A stretch of 64,000 nucleotides of DNA from Bacteroidota bacterium (lineage in GTDB: Bacteria; Bacteroidota; Bacteroidia; Bacteroidales; NBLH01): the NCBI GenBank assembly GCA_025361565.1, contig JANYKN010000116.1, forward strand, positions 186,001-250,000. The letters are read 5' to 3'. The notes under the pieces were generated by a model. That model did no database searches. It was not told the DNA's origin and saw only the letters and a program-made list of their open reading frames with translations. Of this stretch, positions 8,231 to 16,787 are shown piece after piece. A program made the position numbers and the translations under genes. The first letter of the stretch is position 1. Each line of letters begins with the position of its first letter.

Positions 8231-9718
8231 TCATTTATTAATTAAGTCATCAAAACTCTCGGTAAGTTGTTTTTCTTTTTCAAAGTCAAAAAGAGTTAGT
8301 CTTCGAATATTGTAATAATAGCTCCAGAACTGCCATAATGAAGATAAATAGGTTCGTTTGGCACCATCTTTTTCCTTAAGTGCAAGATTCAAATCTGTAA
8401 CTGTTATTTTGCCAATATAAAACCTGTTTTTTGAAACCTCGTAACTATTTTGTGCCACTTCATTTGCTTTTAAACTAATTACAACTTGCTCCGCCTGCAT
8501 ATTAAACTGTGCAACTTCAAGAAAAATATTTTGCTCAAAATCAATACCCTGCTGTTCAATTTGATTTTTTACAACTTCCTGGTTCGATTTTGCCATTTTG
8601 TATTTTCCCTTACCCAAACCCCAATCCAGAATTGGAATTTCAATTCCAAAACTTACTGTTTGCGCGTTTCTGGGGTCTTTATAAGCATCAGGTATATTGG
8701 AGGCACTTTGAGTTAATCCATAGTTTGCAACAATATTTGCGTTAAATCGGTTTTCTGCGCGGGCACGGGCTACATTGCTCTCAGCCTCAATAAGTTCTCG
8801 CGACATTCTAACAATTTCAGGATTGTTTTTTTTTGCTTCATCAATTGCTTTTTGAACACTTATTTCCATTCCAGGAATACTGTCAGGTATCACAAGTTCA
8901 ATGTTTTCATCGTCTTTTATCCCTAAAAATGAACGTAACCCAAACTCTTTGTCTCTTAAATTAAATCGGGCTTCGTTTAATGCAGATTTCGAATTCAATA
9001 AATTCAATTCCATTTGCAACAAATCATTTTGCGCTATTTTTCCCATATTGTATCTTCCTTGCGAGATATTATACAACGTATCGTTATTTTTGTAATTCGT
9101 TTCAGAAATGACAAGATTAATTTGAGCAAGGGCTAAATCAAAAAAACGATTAACTGCTTTTATATTAATATCTTCCAGTGTTCTAACATAAGATTTCTTG
9201 GCTTCTTCGAATTTCAAAGGCTCAATTTTTTTTTCCCACTTCAGGCTATTGTATGCAAAAACTGGTTGGCGCAGACCTATATTAATTGGATTGGTAAGGT
9301 AGGATGTCAATACACTATCTGTCATTACATCAAGTCGTTGCACGTTTGTATTTACGTATAACTGCCCCCCTGTAAGCGCTATATTTTGATTTATATTAAA
9401 ATTGAGGTAATTGCTCATATTCGTTTGATTTACAAATCCAAGAGATCCGTCGGGCATTGTAATTTGTGAAATTGCCCTATTAAAATCAGGAATAGTTGCA
9501 CTCATATTTAAAGAAGGAAGCAATAAAGCTCTATGCGAACGATATTGCCAGTAACTTGCATTAAAACTGTTTTTGGCAATTAAAGCATCGAGAGACTGCT
9601 CCGTGGCAATTTGAATAACATCATCTAAAGTAAAGACATGAAGAGTATCTTGAGCATTTAAATTTGTCAATATAAACGATAAAATGGTAATAATGAAAAG
9701 CTTATAAATTCTATTCAT
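8231..9718 (-). CDS. TolC-family outer-membrane efflux protein
   Basis: The 495-residue protein has a signal peptide (to NAQ, about residue 23) and the long, Asn/Gln- and Lys/Glu-rich helical composition of OEP/TolC proteins. Two OEP repeats are visible, with the alternating strand-helix pattern and the typical motifs NKSLNARF-like NSKSALNEARFNLRDKE (about 236-252) and NRFYIGKITVTDLNLALKE near the C-terminus. It should form the trimeric outer-membrane duct of a tripartite pump. It is the last gene of the operon fusion protein, permease, TolC, 37 bp after the permease stop, so it most likely serves that pump. Confidence 0.9.
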   Translation of the reverse strand: MNRIYKLFIITILSFILTNLNAQDTLHVFTLDDVIQIATEQSLDALIAKNSFNASYWQYRSHRALLLPSLNMSATIPDFNRAISQITMPDGSLGFVNQTNMSNYLNFNINQNIALTGGQLYVNTNVQRLDVMTDSVLTSYLTNPINIGLRQPVFAYNSLKWEKKIEPLKFEEAKKSYVRTLEDINIKAVNRFFDLALAQINLVISETNYKNNDTLYNISQGRYNMGKIAQNDLLQMELNLLNSKSALNEARFNLRDKEFGLRSFLGIKDDENIELVIPDSIPGMEISVQKAIDEAKKNNPEIVRMSRELIEAESNVARARAENRFNANIVANYGLTQSASNIPDAYKDPRNAQTVSFGIEIPILDWGLGKGKYKMAKSNQEVVKNQIEQQGIDFEQNIFLEVAQFNMQAEQVVISLKANEVAQNSYEVSKNRFYIGKITVTDLNLALKEKDGAKRTYLSSLWQFWSYYYNIRRLTLFDFEKEKQLTESFDDLINK

Positions 9719-9755
9719 ATCTCTGATATTTTGAATTTAGGATAAAAATGGTATT

Positions 9756-11159
9756 TTACTCATGTCGTAAGGATTCAACAGGATCTCTATCAGCAGCCTT
9801 TTTCGCCGGCATGTAGCCAAATGCTATTCCAATGGTTACTGAAACTCCAAATGCAATCAAAACCGAAAATGGCGAAACAATAGTTAGGATATTAAAAAAT
9901 TGGGTGATTAATTTTGAGATTACTACTCCTAAAACAACTCCAATCAATCCTCCAATAAAACTAATCATAGTTGATTCGGCCAAAAACTGAACAATTATAT
10001 CTGATTTACGGGCACCGATTGCCATACGTGTGCCAATTTCTTTAATACGTTCCATTACCGATGCCAACATAATATTCATTATTCCAATGCCTCCAACCAC
10101 CAAAGAAATACCGGCAATAGCACCCAAAACAATATTAAATATGTCTTTGGTTTTTTGCTGTTGTTTCAACAAGAGTTCAGGCACAGTAATCTCAAAATCA
10201 GATACTTCCAAATGTCTTCTCATTAACATATGTTGTATTACTTCAACAGTTGGTATCAGAAATTCTGTTTCCTTCACTTGTACAACAATTTTATCTAATT
10301 GATGATAATTTACTGCTTTTTTTTCTTTTTCTGTACCTTCTTCATCTCCATTATTGTTATTATTTGCCTGGCGAATTTTTGAAGAAGTTATTAATGCTCT
10401 GTTTTTATATCGCATAAGCATTGTATTTAGCGGGATATAAATGATTTCATTGGAAGTGTTTAAATGCAAATTTTCTGTATTTTCTGCTAAATAACGCTTT
10501 TGCAGCACACCGATTATTTGCAGCCAATTTTTTCCACATTTAATAAGCTTACCAATAGGATTTTCATTGTTGAATAATTTTTGTTTTAAACCATCGCTGA
10601 TAACACAAACTTGCTTACCATAGGTGTTATGATAATTGTTAAACAGTTCACCTTCACCTATCTGATGTCCAAAAATTTCGAAATAAAAGGGGGTAACACC
10701 GACAAGTCGTGCTGATTTTCTTTTCCCTTTTTGTATTACATATGAATCCTCCGAAATTTCAGGAGAAATTTCCTTAACCGTAGGCAAAATACTTTTAATC
10801 GCAATAACATCAAGTAAATTAAGACCGGGAGAATATTTTTGTTTTAGCTTTTCATCATTGCCTGATTGACTGGCTTCATCCTCATCAAGCACTGGAGTAA
10901 TAATAATATTGTTTACACCAACCATTTTTATTTGTCTCAAAATTTCTTCCTGGGCACCTTTTCCAATGGCAAGCATACTTATTACTGCTGCAACCCCAAA
11001 AATAATCCCCAATGCAGTCAATACCGATTTCAGTTTATTGGCTAAAATAGAATCAAAAGCAATATTAATGTCGTGTAAATATCTATCCAATTTAGAATTG
11101 ATTAAATTCAATGGATTTTTAGTTTCCGTGCTATTTTTTCTTTTCATCAGCTGGTGCAT
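9756..11159 (-). CDS. MacB/FtsX-type ABC transporter permease without ATPase domain
   Basis: The 467-residue protein has an N-terminal membrane helix at about residues 45-65 (VLTALGIIFGVAAVISMLAI), a large periplasmic MacB_PCD domain, and three C-terminal membrane helices (for example NIVLGAIAGISLVVGGIGIMN). It ends with the standard KKAADRDPVESLRHE coupling tail. There is no nucleotide-binding domain in the protein and none in the operon, so an ATPase must be supplied in trans. The first ATG (11159) overlaps the fusion protein gene by 29 bp; a second ATG at 11147 (MKRKNS) is equally plausible. Overlap implies translational coupling with the fusion protein. Confidence 0.88.
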   Translation of the reverse strand: MHQLMKRKNSTETKNPLNLINSKLDRYLHDINIAFDSILANKLKSVLTALGIIFGVAAVISMLAIGKGAQEEILRQIKMVGVNNIIITPVLDEDEASQSGNDEKLKQKYSPGLNLLDVIAIKSILPTVKEISPEISEDSYVIQKGKRKSARLVGVTPFYFEIFGHQIGEGELFNNYHNTYGKQVCVISDGLKQKLFNNENPIGKLIKCGKNWLQIIGVLQKRYLAENTENLHLNTSNEIIYIPLNTMLMRYKNRALITSSKIRQANNNNNGDEEGTEKEKKAVNYHQLDKIVVQVKETEFLIPTVEVIQHMLMRRHLEVSDFEITVPELLLKQQQKTKDIFNIVLGAIAGISLVVGGIGIMNIMLASVMERIKEIGTRMAIGARKSDIIVQFLAESTMISFIGGLIGVVLGVVISKLITQFFNILTIVSPFSVLIAFGVSVTIGIAFGYMPAKKAADRDPVESLRHE

Positions 11160-12357
11160 TCAATAGAATAACATCGTTTTCCTTTAAACCTTCGGTTATT
11201 ATAATTTCATTTTCGTTTGATTCGCCTGTCTTAACCAATTGCTTTCTGTGTGTCAAACCATCTTTTAGATAAACAAATACTGTGCTGTCAGCAGTTTGCA
11301 GCGCATCAATGGGTATAAAAAGTACATTTTTAACTGTTCTGGTTAAAATGGTATTGCTGGTTGTCATGGATGGCCTCAAAACAGTATCGGTTTCATTAAG
11401 TTTAATCATTACTTCAAAAACTTTAGCGTCGCTATTAGGTAATTGTTCACCGACATTCGCGACTGAACGAATTTCACCGGTAAAATTTTTATCTGGAAAT
11501 GCATCTATTCCTATTTTCACCTTTTGACCTTTTATTATTTTCCTTATATCAATTTCATTTACATAGGTTTTTGACATCATACTACTCAAATCAGGTAGCG
11601 TTGCAACAATATTTTGCCAGGGATCAACGGTTGAACCTACTTTCCTTTTATTGCCATTCCATTCTTTAAAGTAAATTACCATGCCTTTTTTGGGTGCAGT
11701 AATGACGAATTGATTGATAATTTGTGATATTTCATCTTTATACCGTAATTGTTTTTGTAATTCAATTTCTGCATCTTTCATTTTCGCCTGTGATTGCTGG
11801 GTTTTTAGCTTATAACTTTTTAGTGCTTGATCATAGGCACGCTCAGATTTATCAAGATCAATTTCGCCTTGCCGAATGGTTGCAGGTGCTTCATATTTCA
11901 TTTGATCCAGATTAATTTTTTTTTCTTCCAGCTCGTATTTTTTATTGATCAATTCATCGCGTAAGCTTCTCAATTCCAAAGTTGTATCAAGTTGAACTTT
12001 TGTAAAATTCGATTGTGCAGTTTCCAATGCAGACTCTGCATCCTTGAGCTTTCCTGATATTTCGGATCTGTCAAGTGTAGCCACATAAGCTCCTGAATCA
12101 ACAACAGTTCCCTCTGGTATTAAATCTGTAATTTTAACATTATATACCCTTATTTGCATCAAACCTGCCGGTCCTGAAATGTTTTCGGAATTTTCGGCAT
12201 CCAATTCTCCACTTGAGGTAACTCCAATTTCAAAATTTCCTTTTTTAACAAGCACCGTGATCATATTACTTTCAACCTCACTGCTTGAAAAGTAATAAGT
12301 TGCCAACACAACAATTAAAATAACTGACCCGATGATGATGTAAGGTTTTTTTTTCAT
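11131..12357 (-). CDS. HlyD/MacA-type membrane fusion protein
   Basis: The 408-residue protein has an N-terminal membrane anchor (IIIGSVILIVVLATYYF). After a split lipoyl/barrel-sandwich region it shows a long coiled coil at about residues 90-200 (ESALETAQSNFTKVQ through IELQKQLRYKDEISQI). The C-terminal half has the beta-barrel domain (TYVNEIDIRKIIKGQKVKIGIDAFPDKNFTGEI) and a membrane-proximal domain ending in an ADEKKK tail. It should bridge the inner-membrane permease to TolC across the periplasm. It is the first gene of the operon. Upstream a perfect TAATTTTG -7-like element lies at 12424-12431 (minus strand). Confidence 0.9.
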   Translation of the reverse strand: MKKKPYIIIGSVILIVVLATYYFSSSEVESNMITVLVKKGNFEIGVTSSGELDAENSENISGPAGLMQIRVYNVKITDLIPEGTVVDSGAYVATLDRSEISGKLKDAESALETAQSNFTKVQLDTTLELRSLRDELINKKYELEEKKINLDQMKYEAPATIRQGEIDLDKSERAYDQALKSYKLKTQQSQAKMKDAEIELQKQLRYKDEISQIINQFVITAPKKGMVIYFKEWNGNKRKVGSTVDPWQNIVATLPDLSSMMSKTYVNEIDIRKIIKGQKVKIGIDAFPDKNFTGEIRSVANVGEQLPNSDAKVFEVMIKLNETDTVLRPSMTTSNTILTRTVKNVLFIPIDALQTADSTVFVYLKDGLTHRKQLVKTGESNENEIIITEGLKENDVILLNAPADEKKK

Positions 12358-12771
12358 TTTTCAGATTTTATTTTTTATAAATAACCATTATCAATTATCT
12401 AAATCATTGGCATGGCCATATTTCAAAATTACAAATTTCTAATTTCCACGATTTGGTAAATGAGCATTATGCAAGTATAAGCTGTCAAAAAACAGTATTC
12501 ATTAAAAAAATAACATTTTTACAAAGAAAGTGAATCTAACAGGCATGATAAAAGCTAAATAAAATTTTCACTCTACGAATATAGTATTACTAAATATGAT
12601 AAACAAACTAATTGATAAAATCATGTTTTATAGCATAAGTCATTTACCAATTAGGTTTTGAAGGAGTTTATAAAAAAAATACAAATCCTTTGACTTTTCT
12701 CTAGTATTTTAATCGATACCAATATAAATATTTCGGATATAATATAGGTGACGATTGAGAGAAAGAGAGAA
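12358..12771. other. Intergenic region, 414 bp, upstream of efflux operon
   Basis: No gene is visible. It contains a TAATTTTG sequence on the minus strand (12424-12431) that could be a sigma-ABfr -7 element for the fusion-protein operon, and a weak sigma-54-like arrangement near 12404-12418. No intrinsic terminator was found for the minus-strand gene ending at 12772. Confidence 0.4.
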
Positions 12772-13239
12772 TTAATCTTTAATTCTTTCAATAAGAATGG
12801 GTCTTACAGCATTTGTTAATTCAATTTTAGAAGGATCTACTACCACAATTTCTTCGAAAAGAAATTGATTGCCAATCGTTGCATCCTTTAAAACTTGCAA
12901 AACCGGGGGTGATAATCTTTGATCAAAATGTCGGATAGAAGGCATTTGTTCATCATCCATAGAGGAAAAAACATAATAGGTGACTCTGTATTTTGCATAT
13001 TGCAACCCTTGGTTTATGACAAAAATTTGACTGTTTTTTATAAATGCCTTTAATTTTTTTGTAGACTTATAATCGATCATTTTAAAGGTATGACCTACTA
13101 TGATACAAGTATCCTTTAAAATTAAAGAGTTGCCTGAAGTGGTCTTTTTGTTATTCTTTATATTTTGGGCTGAAACATTTGGTGTAATACATAATAAATA
13201 TATTGTAAGACGACAAAAAAAAAGTACAGTTTGTTTCAT
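12772..13239 (-). CDS. Secreted protein of unknown function, possibly GldM C-terminal-like fold
   Basis: I place the start at the ATG at 13239, which gives 155 residues beginning with a clear signal peptide (MKQTVLFFCRLTIYLLCITP, cleavage after NVSAQ); the longer frame up to 13302 adds an implausible leader that would overlap the region next to the upstream gene. The mature part is beta-rich. The segment LKDATIGNQFLFEEIVVVDP followed by a PILIERI strand loosely resembles the last Ig-like domain of GldM and related proteins, in which a FENI..K..D strand pair occurs. That resemblance is weak. It is probably in one transcript with the 222-codon gene upstream. Function unknown. Confidence 0.55.
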   Translation of the reverse strand: MKQTVLFFCRLTIYLLCITPNVSAQNIKNNKKTTSGNSLILKDTCIIVGHTFKMIDYKSTKKLKAFIKNSQIFVINQGLQYAKYRVTYYVFSSMDDEQMPSIRHFDQRLSPPVLQVLKDATIGNQFLFEEIVVVDPSKIELTNAVRPILIERIKD

Positions 13240-13305
13240 TTGTATTCGAAGTTCATTACAAATTTCAATCATGGAAATTTTAACGATAAATTGTAATACC
13301 AATAA

Positions 13306-13974
13306 TTATTGATCAAAACCAAATATAGAATAATCAACCAGCATATTATTGGTCATATCTGGTACATCATCTTTCTTACGTTCACCAAAAGGATAATGTT
13401 CCCATCTGTTCAACGACATGTAAACAATACCAATCATATCGTCTTTGTTCTGACTTGCTATTTTGAGGGTCACCTTAGTAGCAAATTTTCCTATAGCAAC
13501 TGATGCTGTGTATGCAGGATTAACAGAACCTGTAATAAGTGTTGATAGATTAGTAGTAAATGTATCGAATTCAGCATCGTTAACAATATCTTCTATCATC
13601 AGCGCTGTATCGCGAAGGGATTTATCGCTTTCGTAAACAACAAATTGCCAGTCGAAATGCTCTGGAATGTTTTTCGAATGGTATAATACGTAACCCGTAT
13701 CGCCAAAAAACATAATATGGTTGTCCTTTATATTGTCTACCATAGTTAGAATTCTTGATTCAACAACTTGTGCAACAGCGGCTTTTAAAACATTCTTTCG
13801 CAATATTGGATCGTTGGTTTGCAAAAAATCAGTCATATCTGGCAATGCCATGTTGTCCGTGGTCACAAAGCTAATAATTTTTACCTGTGCAATATCTGGT
13901 CCGAAAAGCCCAAGATACTTTGGTTTTTCTTTGTTATCAATGATTCTTAACTTGTTAATCCTGAAAAAAAACAT
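13306..13974 (-). CDS. Conserved hypothetical protein of Bacteroidota, unknown function
   Basis: The 222-residue protein has no signal peptide and no membrane helix. It begins MFFFRINKLRIIDNKEKP and has a beta-rich N-terminus, a charged middle (EILKAAVAQVV-like helix) and a C-terminal part ending in YMSLNRWEHYPFGERKKDD and a SIFGFD tail. The N-terminal strands could form a C2-like sandwich, but that is a guess. I recognise it as a type of conserved hypothetical protein in this phylum without an assigned role. It precedes the small secreted protein on the same strand, 66 bp away from that gene's chosen start. Confidence 0.6.
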   Translation of the reverse strand: MFFFRINKLRIIDNKEKPKYLGLFGPDIAQVKIISFVTTDNMALPDMTDFLQTNDPILRKNVLKAAVAQVVESRILTMVDNIKDNHIMFFGDTGYVLYHSKNIPEHFDWQFVVYESDKSLRDTALMIEDIVNDAEFDTFTTNLSTLITGSVNPAYTASVAIGKFATKVTLKIASQNKDDMIGIVYMSLNRWEHYPFGERKKDDVPDMTNNMLVDYSIFGFDQ

Positions 13975-14062
13975 AGGTCGAAAATTTATTTTAATATGAT
14001 ATCATTTACTAAAACATAAAGGTACAAATTGAAATGGATTATTATAAAAATTATAATACTAA

Positions 14063-14398
14063 TTACATTAATCTCAATCCATTGTCGGTTTTTTTATCAG
14101 GAACTGCCAGCACAACTTCATTGTTTTCATTATAAAAACCAGTTACAAGACATTCAGAAATATACGGCCCAATTTGTTTTGGATGGAAATTGACAACTGC
14201 AATTATCTGTTTTCCAACTAGTTCTTCGATTGTATATAAATGAGTAATCTGTGCACTTGATTTTTTTATTCCCAAAGATCCAAAATCAATTGTAAGTTTA
14301 TAAGCCGGCTTCCTCGCTTCTGGAAAAGGTAAAACCTCGATAATTGTTCCAATGCAAAGTTCAACTTTTTCAAAATCATTCCATCCTATTTTAGCCAT
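14063..14398 (-). CDS. csaA: CsaA-like tRNA-binding-domain protein
   Basis: The 111-residue protein is a stand-alone OB-fold of the tRNA_bind (Trbp111/CsaA) family, implicated in RNA or unfolded-protein binding as a homodimer. Motifs are VELCIGTIIEVLPFPEARKPAYKLTIDFG and QIIAVVNFHPKQIGPYISECLVTGF. The start is the ATG at 14398 (MAKIGWNDFEKV), matching the family length; the longer frame to 14470 would read through the upstream gene's terminator hairpin and is rejected. It closes the minus-strand series after the SGNH-like genes but is separated from them by that terminator. Confidence 0.88.
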   Translation of the reverse strand: MAKIGWNDFEKVELCIGTIIEVLPFPEARKPAYKLTIDFGSLGIKKSSAQITHLYTIEELVGKQIIAVVNFHPKQIGPYISECLVTGFYNENNEVVLAVPDKKTDNGLRLM

Positions 14399-14411
14399 TG
14401 CAGTTATATTA

Positions 14412-14447
14412 ATAAAAAAAGCTCCCAAATTTAATAAAAGGGAGCTA
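14412..14447 (-). terminator. Rho-independent terminator after the first SGNH-like gene
   Basis: On the minus strand AGCTCCC pairs with GGGAGCT (plus-strand 14420-14446) and is followed by seven T. It lies just past the stop of the 418-codon gene and inside the spurious 5' extension of csaA, which helps fix the csaA start at 14398. Confidence 0.85.
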
Positions 14448-14470
14448 TTTAAATATCTTTTTTTAATCAA

Positions 14471-15727
14471 TTATAATTTTATCATCTTTTTAGCTGTTCT
14501 TATGCCATTTACTTCAAGTGTGTAATAATAAATGCCTTTATTAGCTGCTATTTCAGCTGGAATCTGATAATTACCAATGGATTGGTTTTTGTCAACCAGC
14601 ACTTTAATTAATTGACCATTACTGTTCCAAATTTCTAATTTTACTTTTGCATTTTCTTTTAAAGAATACTCAATCAATGTATTGTTGGTGAATGGATTGG
14701 GATAATTTTTTAATTCAGTATTTTCAACCTTTCCATTTTCTTGAACTCCTGTCGGATTTGGATTATTCCATCCGGCAAGGGTGGCCCAAAGGGACCAAGC
14801 AGCACAACCTTTCAGGACACAATGTAAGCGTGCATTATCTTTTGTTTCACCTTCAAAAACACCTTGGCTGTGCTCACAACTCTGGCAAATATTATCCGCT
14901 GATAATTTGGTTAATTCAGAATTAGAATTAGCTGTCATCCAATCTATTGCCCAATTTCTACACTCAGGATAAACAGAGCCTCCTGGTGAGGAAGAAGTGT
15001 AGGCCATATCATCATTAAGCCTTCTTATATTTGTATAAGTTTCATTATTCGTACCTGTTCCATCTCCAAAATAATTTCCATTGGGATCATAACATTCAAT
15101 ATCGTTAAAGTCAAACAAAATTCTGTTATAGTCGATGCAATGTTGACGGATGGAATCATTTTTAGCAAAAACCAAAACATTCCGCTCGGCAGTTCTTTGG
15201 CCACATGCAGTTTGGAACACAAAAGTAACTGGAACAGCTCGATTTTTGCTGCCACCCGGTCCATATTCCCCAATAAGCATCTCCATATCATCGACATATT
15301 GCTGTGCACTACATTTATAAAAATCACTGCTCCATGCCCACATTATAACATTGATTTGTGCATTAGCAGCATTATCAAGATATGACCTCGTAATTGCAAC
15401 CCAAGTGGCATTTTCAATATCAAGGCTATTCCATGGTTCTGCCGAAGTTTGGGTTGACAAAAACAAAGCACCTCCAGAGCCTGTTTTATTAAAATCATAT
15501 TTGGTTGAATTCGCTAATGAAAATCTTCGAATAGCTGCCATTCCACCAATGTCAACCTGGCTTCCATGCGATCTCCTAAAATATCTAATCTTCAGGTTTG
15601 CTTTTGCCTTAGTTAAATATACATCAGGGATCTGACTCAAATCCGTGTTTCTATGATCGATGACAATTCCTTGCGAAAATATAAACTGACTGAAAATCAG
15701 GAATAAAAAAAGAAAATAGGTTTTCAT
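14471..15727 (-). CDS. Secreted SGNH-like protein of unknown function with T9SS sorting domain (paralogue 1)
   Basis: The 418-residue protein has a signal peptide (to about residue 19, FIFSQ). Its core (about 20-325) is shared with the next two upstream genes: DHRNTDLSQIP, then YFRRSHGSQVDIGGM (about 49-63), VIMWAWSS, FVFQTACGQR, ILFDFNDIECYDPNG, ICQSCEHSQG and DNARLHCVLKG. The last about 85 residues are a type A sorting domain (NYPNPFTNNTLIEYSL, ending KMIKL). The family has no function known to me. The S-H-G-S, DFNDIE and D..RLH blocks line up with blocks of the SGNH-like lipoprotein at 19664, so a divergent GDSL/SGNH hydrolase is a reasonable inference. It ends at the terminator at 14412-14447. 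Confidence 0.7.
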   Translation of the reverse strand: MKTYFLFLFLIFSQFIFSQGIVIDHRNTDLSQIPDVYLTKAKANLKIRYFRRSHGSQVDIGGMAAIRRFSLANSTKYDFNKTGSGGALFLSTQTSAEPWNSLDIENATWVAITRSYLDNAANAQINVIMWAWSSDFYKCSAQQYVDDMEMLIGEYGPGGSKNRAVPVTFVFQTACGQRTAERNVLVFAKNDSIRQHCIDYNRILFDFNDIECYDPNGNYFGDGTGTNNETYTNIRRLNDDMAYTSSSPGGSVYPECRNWAIDWMTANSNSELTKLSADNICQSCEHSQGVFEGETKDNARLHCVLKGCAAWSLWATLAGWNNPNPTGVQENGKVENTELKNYPNPFTNNTLIEYSLKENAKVKLEIWNSNGQLIKVLVDKNQSIGNYQIPAEIAANKGIYYYTLEVNGIRTAKKMIKL

Positions 15728-15790
15728 AATCGTAAATTTAAGTTTTAAATATAGGTAAGATTATTTTAATCGTTCTAATTACTATTTATA

Positions 15791-16750
15791 TTATTTGTTT
15801 ACAGAAGCATCGTTCCAGCCTGCAAGTTTGGCCCACATCCACCAAGCTGCCTGGCCTTTTAACACACAGTGGATACGTGAATTATCTTTGGTTTCGCCTT
15901 CGTGCACACCCATTGAATGCTCACATTTAACACAAATATCATCACTTGATAATTTAGCCAATTCTGTATCTGGATTTTTCTTTATCCAATCAATTCCCCA
16001 GTTTGCACGACCACCTTTTGTTTTATACGATAAATCGTCATTTAGTAAAAATTTACCGGTATAAGCTCCATCTGCACTTCCGTCACCAAAGTATTCTCCA
16101 TCAGGGTTGTAACATTCAATATCATTAAAATCAAATAATACCCTGTTGTTTTTTTTGCAATGTTCTCTTATTTTTTGATTATCCAGATAGAGTATTTTGT
16201 TTCGATCATCAGATGATTGTGAGCATCCAGTTTGAAAGATAAATAAAACAGGTGTTTTCCGTTTGCCGGACTTAACTTTACTTCCACCTTGACCATATTC
16301 ACCAATAAGCGTTTCCATGTCTTTCAAATATTGATCTGCATCTGCTTTATAGAGGTAACTGCTCCAAGCCCACATTACAACATTTATTTGGGCATTGGCT
16401 GGATTATCAAGAAAACCCCTGGTAATTGCGACCCATTTATCATTTTCAAAATCAAGACTTTGCCAAGTAGTGGATAAAAAAAGATCGCCATTGGCTCCTG
16501 TAGGGTTATAACCATATAACTTTTCGTAATTTTTTGAATATCTTTTTAATGCAGCCATTCCTCCAAAATCGATATGGCTGCCATGTGAGCGCCTGAAATA
16601 CTGAATTTTTAATTTCTTTTTCGCTTCATTGATGTATTGAGCCGGAATTTTTGAAAGATCAGTATTCCTGTGATCAATAATGAAGCCTCTTTGTGCACTC
16701 AAAATAGTTGTCATACAAAATATCGCTAAAAGCATTAACGTTTTCATCAT
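15791..16750 (-). CDS. Secreted SGNH-like protein of unknown function (paralogue 2, core only)
   Basis: This 319-residue paralogue consists of a signal peptide (to about residue 20) and the core domain alone; there is no sorting domain. Conserved blocks are RRSHGS (53-58), MWAWS (126-130), DFNDIECY (207-214), CVKCEHS (273-279) and DNSRIH (289-294). Two ATGs are in tandem at 16750 and 16747; either gives an equivalent leader. Without a T9SS domain it probably stays periplasmic, unlike its neighbours. It lies 63 bp upstream of paralogue 1 on the same strand and 37 bp downstream of paralogue 3, so the three likely form one transcript. Confidence 0.68.
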   Translation of the reverse strand: MMKTLMLLAIFCMTTILSAQRGFIIDHRNTDLSKIPAQYINEAKKKLKIQYFRRSHGSHIDFGGMAALKRYSKNYEKLYGYNPTGANGDLFLSTTWQSLDFENDKWVAITRGFLDNPANAQINVVMWAWSSYLYKADADQYLKDMETLIGEYGQGGSKVKSGKRKTPVLFIFQTGCSQSSDDRNKILYLDNQKIREHCKKNNRVLFDFNDIECYNPDGEYFGDGSADGAYTGKFLLNDDLSYKTKGGRANWGIDWIKKNPDTELAKLSSDDICVKCEHSMGVHEGETKDNSRIHCVLKGQAAWWMWAKLAGWNDASVNK

Positions 16751-16787
16751 AGCATCAATAATTTAAAAATAAAATTAATTCATTTTC

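Noticed and set aside
12404-12418. Sigma-54-like site upstream of the ATPase-less efflux operon (TGGCCAT-GCCA-ATGA on the minus strand)
   Set aside because: Only about half of the consensus positions match and there is no palindrome at the expected upstream distance; a TAnnTTTG element nearby is a better promoter candidate.
14399-14470. 5' extension of csaA
   Set aside because: It would read through the terminator hairpin of the upstream gene and gives a non-family leader.
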